A stretch of 64,000 nucleotides of DNA. It comes from Nocardioides marmotae. Its GTDB lineage: Bacteria; Actinomycetota; Actinomycetes; Propionibacteriales; Nocardioidaceae. The notes under the pieces are model-generated. The model had not been told where the DNA came from. It did not search any database and saw only the letters and a program-made list of their open reading frames with translations. This document shows, one piece after another, positions 23,967 to 32,609 of this stretch (position 1 is its first letter; every line of letters starts with the position of its first letter). The stretch is taken from contig NZ_CP053660.1 of the NCBI RefSeq assembly GCF_013177455.1, positions 2,604,001 through 2,668,000 of the forward strand, read 5' to 3'. The translations under genes were made by a program, and so were the position numbers.

Positions 23967-26708
23967 TCAGCTCAGCTTCACCTCGGCGAGCTGGCGGCGC
24001 GACGTGATGCCGAGCTTGCGGAAGATGTTGCGCAGGTGGGCCTCGATCGTGCGCGGGCTGAGGAACAGCGCCGCACCGACCTCCTTCGAGGTCGCACCCG
24101 TGGCCACGAGTCGGGCGACCTGAAGCTCCTGCTCGGTGAGCGCATCCGCCGCCTGGGCGTCGCGCCGGCGCGGGTGCTCGCCCGTGGCCCGCAACTCGCG
24201 CGCGGCCCGCTCGGCAAACCCCGCGGCACCCATCTCCGCGAGCATCCTGTGAGCCGTGCGCAGCTGCTCGCGCGCGTCCTGACGGCGGCCCTCCCGACGC
24301 AGCCACTCCCCGTAGAGCAGATGGGCGCGAGCGAGGTGGCCGGCCGTCCGCGGCTTGGCCAGGTGCTCGATCGCCTCTCGATAGAGCGCCTCGGCCTCCG
24401 ATCCGCTGCTGACGAGCGCCCGCGAGCGCGCCGCCAACCCCAGGCCCCACGAGGTGCCGCTGGCCTGAGCGCGCGCGGTGAGCTCAGCCAGCGCCTCGGC
24501 GGCGAGCTCTGGCCGGCCCTGGCGGCACGCGGCCTCGACGAGCTCGGGGTGGGGCAGACTGCCGAGGGACAGCTCGGAGGCCTGGAAGGACTGCAATGCC
24601 ACCTCGAGTGCCGCCGCATAGTCTCCGTGGCCGTTGTGCAGTACCGACATGGCGTACGTGGTCATGAGGCGCTCGGTGCGCTGAGCGGGGCCTTCGGACC
24701 CTCGCTCCACGCTCGCTCGGAGCTCGGACGCCTCCTCGGTGGCCCCGCGCCACGCGGCGAGGATCAGATGGGCGTGCAGCTGCGGCAGGGCTCGCGACGG
24801 CGCCAGGATCGAGGTCTGGCCCGCCACCAGTTCCGCGCGGGCCAGATCACCGGAGAGCACCGCCATGAGCGACTGGATGAGCAGGGCAGTCGGCAACGTC
24901 GCCAGCGCGCCCGCCTCGCGGGCGAGCGCCACGTGCCGGTCGGCCAGCGCGTTGACGAGGTCGTCGTCGAACAACGCTATGGCCGTCCGGCTGGCCAACC
25001 CCAGCCAGCGGCGGCTGCCGTCCAGATCGGCACTCGACTCGAGCGCGACCATCGCATCCAGTGCCCTGCGGAGCTCGGGGACGCTGGCTTCGTAGCCTTT
25101 CGTGTACATGGTCGTCAGCCCGTCGAGCAGCAGGTCCGCCAGCTGCGGTGGCGTCGGCGCAGGTGGAGCATTCAACGCCGCCTCGGCCGCGACCCGCGGG
25201 CCCCATCCCGGTTCCACACCACCGGTGACGATCGCTCCGTCCAACGCGTCGAGGTACGTCTCACGGGAGAGCACCGGGTCGAGAGGAGCCAGCCCCGCGG
25301 CGACCGCCAACAACGCCTTGGGCGGGCTGCCGTGCCGGGCCTCCTGGTAGTCCATCCGGGTGCGCAGAAGAACGGCGCGAGCGTGGTCGAGAGGTTCGAG
25401 GTTGACGTCGACGGCAACCTCGATCAGTCGCCGGGCCTCGTCGAACGATCCGGCCTCGTACTTGGCGAGTGCCGCGGCGAGCGAACGCTTCGCGCGCAGC
25501 ACAGGATCCGGCGTCAGCTCGGCCGCGCCCTGCAAGAACGCCGCGGCCGCCGCCAAGCCACCCCGGGATCGAGCGCGAACGGCCGACGCCTCGAGCTCGG
25601 CCGCGACCTGCTCGTCGACCCCCTGCACCGCCTGCGCACGGTGCCAGGCGCGGCGATCGGGATCGGACGCTACGGTGGCCTCGGCCAACGCGCGATGCAC
25701 CCGTCGATGGTCCTGGGGGTTCGCCGCCTGGTACACGGCCGATCGAACGAGCGGATGGGCGAATCGCACCCGGGCCGGACCGATCTCCAACAGTCCGGCC
25801 GATTCGGCTGCCACCGCTGCCTGGACGTCGAGATCCAACCGGGCCGCGGCGCGCTCCAGCAGCGCCGGATCGCCGGTGGGCTCGGCCGCCGCGATCAGCA
25901 GCAGCTCCTGCGTGTCGGTAGGAAGGTCCCGGGAGCGTCTCCGGAAGCTGTCCTCGATGCGCCGCGGGACACCCGCGACGTACGGCAAGGCATAGCCTCC
26001 GGCCAGCCGCTCGGGTCGCGCGCTGCGGGGCAGCTCCAGCAGGGCCAGCGGATTGCCGCGCGCCTCCGCGATGATCTGATCGCGCACGCTCTTGTCCATC
26101 GTCACGTTGGTGACCGACTCCAGGAGCTGGCGCGACTCCGCATCAGAGAGCCGTCCCACGTGGATCTCCGCCAGACCCCGGAAGGGATCGTGATGGTCCC
26201 CTTCGGTCTCGCGGCGGCCGAACAGCAACGCCACTCGCTCGGCGGACAACCGACGCGCCACGAAGGCCAGGACCTGGGCCGAGGCCTGGTCGAACCACTG
26301 CACGTCGTCGACGACGCACAGCAGCGGCTGCTCGTCAGCGGCATCGGACCAGAGGTTGAGGACGGCGAGACCGACCAGGAACAGGTCGGGGGCGGGGCCG
26401 GTCTGCCACCCGAGGGCCACGAGGAGCGCCTCGCGCTGCGGATCGGAGAGGATGTCCGCGCGGCGCAGCAGTGGAGCACACAACTGGTGCAACCCCGCGA
26501 ACGCGAACTCGGTCTCGGACTCCACCCCGCTCGCGGACACCACCTGGAACTGCTCAGCACCGAGATCGCGGGCCAGCTCGAGGATCGCCGTCTTGCCGAT
26601 GCCGGCCTCCCCGCGCACCACGAGAACACCGCTCTGGCCGGCGTGAGCGCAGTCGAGGAGCAGCCTCACCGCCTCGTACTCTCGGCGTCTACCCAGCAGC
26701 TGTTTCAC
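23967..26708 (-). CDS. LuxR-family transcriptional regulator with AAA ATPase domain (LAL type)
   Basis: A 913-residue large ATP-binding LuxR regulator. From GTG 26708 the order is LLGRRREYEAVRLLLD, Walker A RGEAGIGKTA (about residue 35-45), Walker B LLCVVDDVQWFD (about 130), a TPR-like helical region (about 330-840), and a LuxR HTH at the C-terminus (LTEQELQVARLVATGATSKEVG ... IEAHLRNIFRKLGI). The frame remains open to 26897, but that extension overlaps transposase debris, so the GTG is preferred. It is probably a stand-alone regulator of an unseen metabolic or stress gene set. Confidence 0.88.
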   Translation of the reverse strand: MKQLLGRRREYEAVRLLLDCAHAGQSGVLVVRGEAGIGKTAILELARDLGAEQFQVVSASGVESETEFAFAGLHQLCAPLLRRADILSDPQREALLVALGWQTGPAPDLFLVGLAVLNLWSDAADEQPLLCVVDDVQWFDQASAQVLAFVARRLSAERVALLFGRRETEGDHHDPFRGLAEIHVGRLSDAESRQLLESVTNVTMDKSVRDQIIAEARGNPLALLELPRSARPERLAGGYALPYVAGVPRRIEDSFRRRSRDLPTDTQELLLIAAAEPTGDPALLERAAARLDLDVQAAVAAESAGLLEIGPARVRFAHPLVRSAVYQAANPQDHRRVHRALAEATVASDPDRRAWHRAQAVQGVDEQVAAELEASAVRARSRGGLAAAAAFLQGAAELTPDPVLRAKRSLAAALAKYEAGSFDEARRLIEVAVDVNLEPLDHARAVLLRTRMDYQEARHGSPPKALLAVAAGLAPLDPVLSRETYLDALDGAIVTGGVEPGWGPRVAAEAALNAPPAPTPPQLADLLLDGLTTMYTKGYEASVPELRRALDAMVALESSADLDGSRRWLGLASRTAIALFDDDLVNALADRHVALAREAGALATLPTALLIQSLMAVLSGDLARAELVAGQTSILAPSRALPQLHAHLILAAWRGATEEASELRASVERGSEGPAQRTERLMTTYAMSVLHNGHGDYAAALEVALQSFQASELSLGSLPHPELVEAACRQGRPELAAEALAELTARAQASGTSWGLGLAARSRALVSSGSEAEALYREAIEHLAKPRTAGHLARAHLLYGEWLRREGRRQDAREQLRTAHRMLAEMGAAGFAERAARELRATGEHPRRRDAQAADALTEQELQVARLVATGATSKEVGAALFLSPRTIEAHLRNIFRKLGITSRRQLAEVKLS

Positions 26709-26805
26709 GATCGTCGTCTCCGTCCGTGGGCGGGCGTCCACCGGCTCGCGCTCCAGCTCTGGTGCGCAGACTAACGGTCGCGCGGGAGAACGTGCTCCCC
26801 AAATA

Positions 26806-26890
26806 GGGTTCCGGCTCGTTCGTGAGCTTGCCGCCGACGGGTTCGCCGTCGCGGTGACGTGCCGGGTTTGGGCGTGTCGACGTCGGGCGG
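26806..26890 (+). pseudogene. IS3-family transposase (OrfB) N-terminal remnant
   Basis: Reading + from 26812 gives RLVRELAADGFAVAVTCRV, and after a one-base shift near 26868 LGVSTSG. This is the conserved start of IS3-type OrfB proteins. The frameshift and the abrupt end at about 26890 show that it is a dead fragment. Confidence 0.6.
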
Positions 26891-27136
26891 GATCCATCCA
26901 CGGTCAGCCGCGATCTCAAGCGCGGCACCGGCACCAGGGGCTACAAGGCCTCGGTTGCCCAATCCTCGGCGGACCGGGGTCGACGCGCGCGGCGGAGCTC
27001 GAAGCTGGCCACCAACCTGGCGCTACGGCGCGAGGTCGCGACTCGACTGCAGCGACGCGAGAGTCCCGAACAGATCGCTGGCAGACTCAAACTCGACCTC
27101 CGACCAACCGGAGGGGTCTACTGCACTGATGGGTGA
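26888..27136 (+). pseudogene. IS30-family transposase internal remnant
   Basis: The frame gives GRDPSTVSRDLKR (the IS30 helix-turn-helix), then GTRGYKASVAQ, and further on ALRREVATRLQRRESPEQIAGRL. These blocks are typical of the N-terminal 100 residues of IS30 transposases. There is no start codon context and no DDE domain. It abuts the IS3 remnant, which suggests nested insertions followed by deletion. Confidence 0.7.
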
Positions 27137-27178
27137 CAGCTGGTCTGCGTCGGCCGGAGTCAGGCCTACGCACTGGGC

Positions 27179-27355
27179 CTAGGACGTCGGGCTGGGAGCA
27201 AGGCGCTCCGTGGCCGCCCGATAGTCAGGCACGATCAGCTTGCGGTTGATGCAGTGCGACTCGGTCACGGCCTTCGAGGTGTGGCCGAGCGGGTTTCTGC
27301 CCGCCTCGACGTCGTACACCTCGTCGGTCCCGGTCCCGGTCGCGGGCGCAGGACC
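27179..27355 (-). pseudogene. Tyrosine integrase C-terminal remnant beside tRNA-Val
   Basis: On the minus strand the frame reads RNPLGHTSKAVTESHCINRKL, then IVPDYRAATERLAP and a stop at 27179. LGH ... VTE.HY is the box II end of tyrosine recombinases, but the tyrosine is replaced by Cys (HCINRK). An in-frame stop lies just upstream at about 27356, so only the tail survives. Its place next to a tRNA gene fits an old tRNA-targeted element. Confidence 0.7.
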
Positions 27356-27514
27356 TCAGTGCGCGGACCAGCAGTGCGCTGCTAGAGGCGATCACACCGC
27401 AAGGGACAGCGGACCCTCAGTGCGGCGCTCACAAGACGGATCGGCGCTGTTCCCTCGTTGTTCCCCGCGGAGAAGCGAATCTGGAAAACATGCCTCTGAC
27501 CTGCGGAAACACGG

Positions 27515-27586
27515 TGGGCGATACTGGGTTCGAACCAGTGACCTCTTCGGTGTGAACGAAGCGCGCTACCACTGCGCCAATCGCCC
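27515..27586 (-). tRNA. tRNA-Val (anticodon CAC)
   Basis: The cloverleaf is complete: acceptor GGGCGAT pairs with ATCGCCC, D-arm GCGCAGTGGTAGCGC, anticodon stem CTTCG/CGAAG with loop TTCACAC, and T-arm CTGGTTCGAACCCAG. CCA is not encoded in full. The 3' half is the usual target of tRNA-specific integrases, and an integrase scrap lies 160 bp from its 3' end. Confidence 0.95.
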
Positions 27587-27974
27587 GTGCGCGCACCCTG
27601 CGGTGCGGCCGAAACTGTAGCCCATGGGCCGGCGCCCCTCACAACCGGCGCTCCGATGGCGAGGTCGGGGCCGGGCTCGACCTGGGGCGGGCCGGGCCGG
27701 GTCGTGTGGTCGAGCACGCGCGTGGTCGCGTGCCTGGGCACACGACCGCCCCCGACCTGCCCGCCCACGACAGCCCGCAACGACGGCCCGCAACCACCGG
27801 TCGCCAGGTCACGGCGACGCTCGTCGGGCCGATCGCTCGACCAACGGGGGCCCAACAAGCCTCCACGAGGCCCGCCAGAGCCTGCGTCGTACCCAGCGGC
27901 GAGGGACGGACCGTGGACCGCCGGCCGGAAAACCGCGCCGTTCCGGGCTGCGACACGTCGAGGGGACCCCGATT
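27587..27974. other. GC-rich spacer between the two tRNA groups
   Basis: No open frame with a plausible start or composition is seen on either strand. The only recognisable sequence is the promoter at the right end that serves the tRNA-Gly gene. Confidence 0.5.
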
Positions 27975-28002
27975 TTGCGGCCCCCTGGGGTTCGGCTAAT
28001 GT
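27975..28002 (+). promoter_or_regulatory. Putative promoter of the tRNA-Gly/Cys/Val group
   Basis: TTGCGG at 27975-27980 and TAATGT at 27997-28002 are separated by 16 bp and lie about 33 bp before the tRNA-Gly 5' end. This fits a sigma-70-type promoter with a short processed leader. Confidence 0.5.
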
Positions 28003-28034
28003 TCTTCTCGCACGCCGGCCCCGGCCGGAAGCAA

Positions 28035-28107
28035 GCGGACGTAGCTCAGTTGGTAGAGCGCAACCTTGCCAAGGTTGAGGTCGCGAGTTCGAGCCTCGTC
28101 GTCCGCT
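28035..28107 (+). tRNA. tRNA-Gly (anticodon GCC)
   Basis: The acceptor GCGGACG pairs with CGTCCGC. The D-arm is AGCTCAGTTGGTAGAGC, the anticodon stem CAACC/GGTTG with loop TTGCCAA, and the T-arm GCGAGTTCGAGCCTCGT. It is 73 nt and the first gene of a three-tRNA cluster. Confidence 0.95.
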
Positions 28108-28154
28108 CAAAGGTCTTTCCACCGGTCCTTCCATGGAAGGACCAGCACCAGCAC

Positions 28155-28225
28155 GGTGGGTTGGCCGAGAGGCGAGGCAACGGACTGCAAATCCGTCTAC
28201 ACGGGTTCAAATCCCGTACCCACCT
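28155..28225 (+). tRNA. tRNA-Cys (anticodon GCA)
   Basis: The acceptor GGTGGGT pairs with ACCCACC. The anticodon loop is CTGCAAA within CGGA/TCCG-type stems, and the T-arm is ACGGGTTCAAATCCCGT. The 71-nt length is usual for tRNA-Cys. Confidence 0.95.
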
Positions 28226-28247
28226 CGGAGAACAGAACTCCATACTT

Positions 28248-28322
28248 GGGCGATTGGCGCAGTGGTAGCGCGCTTCCTTGACACGGAAGAGGTCACTGGT
28301 TCAAACCCAGTATCGCCCACCA
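28248..28322 (+). tRNA. tRNA-Val (anticodon GAC), CCA encoded
   Basis: The acceptor, D-arm and T-arm are nearly identical to those of the tRNA-Val(CAC) gene on the other strand. The anticodon stem CTTCC/GGAAG encloses TTGACAC. A CCA follows the discriminator A at 28320-28322. A terminator hairpin starts 4 bp later. Confidence 0.95.
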
Positions 28323-28325
28323 GAT

Positions 28326-28356
28326 CGAACCCCCAGGCCCTCGGCCTGGGGGTTCG
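28326..28356 (+). terminator. Perfect 14-bp hairpin after the tRNA cluster
   Basis: CGAACCCCCAGGCC (28326-28339) pairs exactly with 28343-28356 across a 3-nt loop. A GC-rich stem with T-rich GGTTCTC after it fits intrinsic termination of the tRNA transcript. It may also serve the convergent devS-like gene. Confidence 0.7.
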
Positions 28357-28422
28357 CTGGTTCTCGGGGTGCGTCTCCCCCGCCCGCGGGACACCGGCCC
28401 CGCACGCCGGGGCGCGCGCCCC

Positions 28423-30150
28423 TCACCCAGCAGTACGCCGGGTGGGGACCGACCAGCGCACGGAGGTGCCGCGGCCGGGGGCGGAGGTGATGTCGCAGTC
28501 CCCGCCGAGCTCGCGGGCCCGCTGCCGCAGGTTGCGCAGCCCGCTCTCCCGGGTGTCGGGGGGCAGGCCGCGCCCGTCGTCGGCCACGGTCAGCACGACC
28601 TCGCGGCCGACCTCGAGGTGCACGTCGACGGCGTGCGCATCGGCGTGCCGGGCGGCGTTCGAGAGCGCCTCGCCGAGCACCGCCAGCAGGTGCGGCGCGA
28701 CCTCGGCGGGCACGAGCGTGCGCACCGGGCCCTCGAACCGCAGCGTGGGCCGCACCTTCATCGTCTGGGCGGCGCGGTCGACCATCCGGGTGACCTCGGC
28801 CTGCAGGTCCGAACGGGCGTCGGTCGAGCCGAGGGCGAAGATCGAGCGACGGATGTCCTTGATCGTGGCGTCGAGCTCGTCGACGGCCTCCTCGACCCGG
28901 GCCGCGAGCTCGGGCTGCTCGAGCTGGCGGGCGGTGCCCTGCAGGCCCAGCCCGACCGCGAAGAGCCGCTGGATGACCAGGTCGTGCAGGTCCCGGCCGA
29001 TCCGGTCGCGGTCCTCGAAGACCGCGAGCCGCTGCTGGTCGGCGCGGGCGCGGGCCAGCTGGAGGGCCACGGCGGTCTGCTCGGCGAACGTCGTCGGCAG
29101 GGAGAGGTCGAGGTCCTGGTGGCGGTGGGCGTGCTCGGGGCACCAGCCGAGCACCAGGACGCCGTAGGACTCATCGGGGGTGCGCAGCGGCACGGTCACC
29201 GCGGGGCCGAGCGTCGGCCAGCCCGGCGCGGTCAGCCCGGCTTCGGACGCGTCCGGCACCGCGGAGGGCTCGTCGCTCACCGGGTGCGCGCCGACGGGCG
29301 CCGGGATCGCGGGCTGCCGGGTGCCCGGATGGTCCGGGTGGCCTGGCGAGGCCGCCACGACGGTCGGGTGCTCGGGGGTGCCCGCGACGACCCAGACGAG
29401 GTCGGCACCGGCGGCCTCGCGGGCGAGGGTCACCACCGCCTGGAGCGCGTCGTCGGCGACCTCGTCGGAGGGGACGCCCCGCGGGTCGGCGTTGGAGAGC
29501 AGGGCGGTCACGTCGGCGGTCGCGGCGAGCCACCGCTGGCGCAGCGCCGCCTCGCCGTAGAGCCGGGCGTTCTCGATCGCGACACCGGCGGCGGCCGCGA
29601 GGGCGACCACGACCTCCTCGTCGGTCTCGGTGAAGTCGACCCCGCCCTCCTTCTCGGTCAGGTAGAGGTTGCCGAAGACGCGGTCGCGGATGCGCACCGG
29701 GACCCCGAGGAAGGAGCTCATCGGCGGGTGGCCTGGCGGGAAGCCGTACGACGCCGGGTGCTGGGTCAGGTCGTGCAACCGCAGCGGCTCGGGCCGGTCG
29801 ATGATGTGGCCGAGGATCCCGTGCCCGCGCGGCAGCTGGCCGATGGTGTGCACCACCTCGGTGCCCATCCCGTGGTGGACGAAGGTGCTCAGCGGGCGGT
29901 TCGGCCCGCAACCGATCACGCCGAGCGCGGCGTACCGCGCCCCGACCAGCCGGCTGGCCACCTCCACGATCCGCGAGAGCACCCCGTCCAGCGACAGGTC
30001 GGCCCCCATCGTGACGACCGCGTCGAGGAGCAGCCGCAGCCGCTCCTGCTCGTCGATGACGCCTTGCACGCGCCCGAGCATCTCGCGCAGCAACTCGTCG
30101 AAACCGGCCGATCGCAGGTCGGTCGTCTCGTCCTCCGCCATGCCCTGCAC
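28423..30150 (-). CDS. GAF-domain sensor histidine kinase, DevS/DosT-like
   Basis: A 575-residue kinase. The first GAF domain (about 55-200) follows mycobacterial DevS closely: HPASYGFPPGHPPMSSFLGVPVRIRD-type block and YLTEKEGG. The His in GHPPM aligns, from memory, with the haem ligand His149 of DevS, so O2/NO/CO or redox sensing is likely. A second GAF domain follows, then the dimerisation box DRIGRDLHDLVIQRLFAVGL with phospho-His389, and a HATPase domain with EALSNAARHADA and GLRNLRQRA. GTG 30150 behind GAGG is used; ATG 30141 is the alternative. The partner regulator is 560 bp away. Confidence 0.9.
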   Translation of the reverse strand: MQGMAEDETTDLRSAGFDELLREMLGRVQGVIDEQERLRLLLDAVVTMGADLSLDGVLSRIVEVASRLVGARYAALGVIGCGPNRPLSTFVHHGMGTEVVHTIGQLPRGHGILGHIIDRPEPLRLHDLTQHPASYGFPPGHPPMSSFLGVPVRIRDRVFGNLYLTEKEGGVDFTETDEEVVVALAAAAGVAIENARLYGEAALRQRWLAATADVTALLSNADPRGVPSDEVADDALQAVVTLAREAAGADLVWVVAGTPEHPTVVAASPGHPDHPGTRQPAIPAPVGAHPVSDEPSAVPDASEAGLTAPGWPTLGPAVTVPLRTPDESYGVLVLGWCPEHAHRHQDLDLSLPTTFAEQTAVALQLARARADQQRLAVFEDRDRIGRDLHDLVIQRLFAVGLGLQGTARQLEQPELAARVEEAVDELDATIKDIRRSIFALGSTDARSDLQAEVTRMVDRAAQTMKVRPTLRFEGPVRTLVPAEVAPHLLAVLGEALSNAARHADAHAVDVHLEVGREVVLTVADDGRGLPPDTRESGLRNLRQRARELGGDCDITSAPGRGTSVRWSVPTRRTAG

Positions 30151-30161
30151 GCTAGCGCCTC

Positions 30162-30175
30162 GGGACCTTGGTCCC
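30162..30175. promoter_or_regulatory. DevR/DosR-like palindrome before the PPOX gene
   Basis: GGGACCTTGGTCCC matches the known DevR box core (GGGACTTNNGNCCC type) and ends 59 bp before the ATG at 30234. It also sits 12 bp before the devS-like start on the other strand, so it could affect both. Confidence 0.7.
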
Positions 30176-30233
30176 CACTCGAGCAGGACGTTGCCCCCTC
30201 CCGGCGCCCCGGCGCACGCCCGAACGTGGCGCC

Positions 30234-30647
30234 ATGAGCACCCCCGCGAGAGCCGAGCTGCACACCCTGTCCCCCGCCGAGTGCTGGGCGCTGCTCGCGA
30301 GCCGCGAGATCGGCCGGGTGGCCTGGTCGGGGCCCGCGGGCCCGACGGTCCTCCCGGTGAACTACGGGATCGCCGAGGACGCGGTGTGGATCCGCACCTC
30401 GGCGTACGCCGCGCTGGTGCGGGAGGCCGACGAGAGCCCGGTGGCCTTCGAGGTCGACGACGTCGACCCGGCCGCTCACGCCGCGTGGAGCGTGCTGGTG
30501 CGCGGGACCGCTCACGTGCGGTTCCCCGACGACCGAGGGCCCACCCCGCCGGAGGTGGAGACCTGGCCGGCCGGACCCCGCCCGCTCTGGGTCGTGGTCG
30601 TCCCCAGCGAGATCACCGGCCGCCGGCTGCCGCCGGTCGAGGACTGA
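30234..30647 (+). CDS. PPOX-fold (pyridoxamine 5'-phosphate oxidase-like) protein
   Basis: A 137-residue split-barrel protein with the pattern LASREIGRVAWSG, LPVNYGIAEDAVWIRT, VAFEVDDVDP and WSVLVRGTAHV. Such small flavin- or F420-binding proteins are common members of the DevR dormancy regulon. The substrate is unknown. It lies between the divergent devS- and devR-like genes with a DevR box upstream, and is related to the protein at 39287-39736. Confidence 0.85.
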   Translation: MSTPARAELHTLSPAECWALLASREIGRVAWSGPAGPTVLPVNYGIAEDAVWIRTSAYAALVREADESPVAFEVDDVDPAAHAAWSVLVRGTAHVRFPDDRGPTPPEVETWPAGPRPLWVVVVPSEITGRRLPPVED

Positions 30648-30690
30648 GGACTGAGAACTGAGGACTGGGGATTGAGGACTGGCGACTCGG
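30643..30690. repeat. Degenerate GAGGACTG octamer repeats
   Basis: Five to six degenerate copies of an 8-bp unit (GAGGACTG, AGAACTG, AGGACTG, GGGATTG, AGGACTG) run from the stop of the PPOX gene towards the end of the devR-like gene. The role is not apparent. Confidence 0.6.
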
Positions 30691-30709
30691 AGCTGTCGAG
30701 GGCTGGGGC

Positions 30710-31360
30710 TCAGCGCTGGTTCTTGGTGGCGTAGATCGCCGCCTGCGTGCGGCTCTCGAGCCCGAGCTTGGCCAGCATCGAGGAGACGTAGTTCTTCACC
30801 GTCTTCTCCGCGAGGAACAGCTTCTCGCCGATCTGGCGGTTGGTCAGCCCCTCGGCGATCAGGTCCAGGATCTTCTGCTCCTGGCCGGTGAGCCGGTCGC
30901 GGCCCTCGTCGGACGGCGGGCCCGTGCGCAGCCGCTCGAGGACCTGCGCGGTCACCGCGGGGTCGAGCATCGACTGCCCGTCGGCGACGCGGCGCACGGA
31001 GTCCAGCAGGTCGGTGCCGCGCACCTGCTTGAGGATGTAGCCGGCCGCGCCGGCCATGATCGCCGCGAACAGCGCCTCGTCGTCGTCGTACGACGTCAGG
31101 ATCAGCGCCCGGATCGAGGAGTCGCGCGAGCGCACCTCGCGGCAGACGTCGATGCCGGAGCCGTCCGGCAGCCGGCCGTCGAGGATCGCCACGTCCGGGC
31201 GCAGCGCCGGGATCCGCGCCGTGGCCTCCTCGGCGAGGCCGGACTCGCCCACGACCTCGATGTCCCCCTCGCTCTCCAGCAGCTCGCGGATGCCGCGCCG
31301 GACGATCTCGTGGTCGTCCAGCAGGTACACGCGGATCTTGGGGGGAGTCGCCTCGGCCAT
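30710..31360 (-). CDS. NarL-family response regulator, DevR/DosR-like
   Basis: The frame is open far upstream, but the conserved start is the ATG at 31360, giving 216 residues. The receiver domain has the acidic pair in YLLDDHEIVRRGI, the phospho-acceptor Asp61 in AILDGRLPDGSG, Thr/Ser in LILTSYDDDEALF, and Lys in GYILKQVRG. The LuxR-type HTH is LTGQEQKILDLIAEGLTNRQIG ... LAEKTVKNYVSSMLAKLG. This is very close to mycobacterial DosR. It probably works with the adjacent DevS-like kinase on the palindromes at four nearby promoters. Confidence 0.9.
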   Translation of the reverse strand: MAEATPPKIRVYLLDDHEIVRRGIRELLESEGDIEVVGESGLAEEATARIPALRPDVAILDGRLPDGSGIDVCREVRSRDSSIRALILTSYDDDEALFAAIMAGAAGYILKQVRGTDLLDSVRRVADGQSMLDPAVTAQVLERLRTGPPSDEGRDRLTGQEQKILDLIAEGLTNRQIGEKLFLAEKTVKNYVSSMLAKLGLESRTQAAIYATKNQR

Positions 31361-31419
31361 GGGACCGCAACCTACCCTCTCGGCCCCCTCACTGCCGAGG
31401 CTGTTGGACCCCCCTACCC

Positions 31420-31433
31420 GGGACCTTCGTCCC
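31420..31433. promoter_or_regulatory. DevR/DosR-like palindrome before the nitroreductase gene
   Basis: GGGACCTTCGTCCC lies between the divergent devR-like gene (60 bp from its start) and the nitroreductase-like gene (67 bp from its start). It matches the box at 30162 in 13 of 14 positions. Confidence 0.7.
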
Positions 31434-31499
31434 TGCCGCACGGGCCGGACGGGGCGCACGCTGGCAGACCACGCCCCTGTTCGTCTCTGGAGAGCACCT

Positions 31500-32576
31500 A
31501 TGCCGTCGCACGCCACGCGCACCGAGCTCGCCGCGCTCGTCGGGCTCGCCTGCCGCGCCCCGAGCGTGCACAACACCCAGCCGTGGCTGTGGCGGGTGGA
31601 GGCCGGCGCGACGCGGGACACCGGCACGGTCGAGCTGTACGCCGACCCCGCGCGCCGCCTGCCCGCGGCCGACCCCACCGGGCGCAACCTGCTGCTGAGC
31701 TGCGGCGCCGCCCTGCACCACCTGCGCGTCGGCGCCGCCGCGCACGGCTGGCGGGCCGAGGTCGAGCGGATCCCCGACCCGAGCCGCCCCGACCTGCTGG
31801 CCTCGGTCTCCCTGGTGCGCGACGAGGTCGCCCCCAGCGCGGCCCGGGACCTCTCGGCGATCGCCGCCCGGGTGACCGACCGGCGCCGGTTCACCTCCTG
31901 GCCGGTCCCGGACGCGCGGCTGGAGCACCTGGCACAGATCGGCTCGCTCGAGGGGGCCGAGGTGGTCCCCCTGCTGGACCTCACCCGCCGGCACCGGATC
32001 GACCTGCTCTTCGCCCGCGCCCGGGTGCAGCAGGCCGGCGACCTGCGGCTGCGCGAGGAGCAGCGGCTGTGGATCCACCACTCCCTGCGTGACGGGATCC
32101 CCGCCGCGGCGGTGCCGGCCGGAGCCGGGAGCCGCTTCGACGACGCCCTGCTCCCCGACCCGTCGGCCGACCCCGCCGACACCAGCTACGACGTCAGCTG
32201 CAACGCCAGCTGCAACGCCGCCTACGACACCGGCCTCGACGACCCGTTCCTCACGGAGCCGGCGGTCGACCGGAGCGCGGTCGCGACCAGCGACGGGATG
32301 CTCATCGTGTCGACGCCCGACGACGGTCCACTGGACCAGCTGCGGGCCGGTGAGGCGCTGAGCGCGCTGTGGCTGCGCGCCACCACCGACCGGCTCTCGG
32401 TGGTGCCGCTGAGCCAGGTCATCGAGGTCGAGGAGACCCGGGAGGCGCTGCGCCACCAGGTGCTCGACGGCACGACCCACCCCCAGCTCGTCGTCCGGCT
32501 CGGGTGGCAGGAGATCGCCCGGAGCACGCTGCCGCGCACCCCTCGCCGCGACCTCGACGACGTCCTGCTGCACTGA
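31500..32576 (+). CDS. Acg-family nitroreductase-like protein
   Basis: A 358-residue protein with two nitroreductase-fold halves. Diagnostic segments are LACRAPSVHNTQPWLWRV near the N-terminus, DPTGRNLLLSCGAALHHLRV, RVTDRRRFTSWPVP, and a second-half GEALSALWLRATTDRLSVVPLSQVIEV block. This matches the Acg/Rv2032 type, a DevR-regulated family in mycobacteria thought to bind flavin without efficient nitroreduction. An unusual Cys/Asn/Ser-rich insert lies near residues 225-245. ATG 31500 follows a DevR-like box. Confidence 0.87.
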   Translation: MPSHATRTELAALVGLACRAPSVHNTQPWLWRVEAGATRDTGTVELYADPARRLPAADPTGRNLLLSCGAALHHLRVGAAAHGWRAEVERIPDPSRPDLLASVSLVRDEVAPSAARDLSAIAARVTDRRRFTSWPVPDARLEHLAQIGSLEGAEVVPLLDLTRRHRIDLLFARARVQQAGDLRLREEQRLWIHHSLRDGIPAAAVPAGAGSRFDDALLPDPSADPADTSYDVSCNASCNAAYDTGLDDPFLTEPAVDRSAVATSDGMLIVSTPDDGPLDQLRAGEALSALWLRATTDRLSVVPLSQVIEVEETREALRHQVLDGTTHPQLVVRLGWQEIARSTLPRTPRRDLDDVLLH

Positions 32577-32581
32577 GCCCC

Positions 32582-32604
32582 GGGGCCCGGCCCGGCCGGG
32601 CCCC
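32582..32604. terminator. Hairpin between convergent nitroreductase and sigma genes
   Basis: GGGGCCCGGC (32582-32591) and its exact complement (32595-32604) form a 10-bp GC-only stem with a 3-nt loop in the 33-bp convergent gap. It probably ends both transcripts. Confidence 0.6.
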
Positions 32605-32609
32605 TCGGG

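Noticed and set aside
24036-26774. 912-residue open frame on the plus strand
   Set aside because: It is a shadow of the LuxR-family regulator and lacks any recognisable domain.
26709-26897. N-terminal extension of the LuxR-family protein to 26897
   Set aside because: The extra 63 residues overlap the IS3 remnant, are low in complexity and lack a ribosome site; the GTG at 26708 gives the usual start of the family.
27240-27620. 126-residue plus-strand ORF across tRNA-Val
   Set aside because: It runs through the antisense of a tRNA gene and an integrase remnant; its composition is not protein-like.
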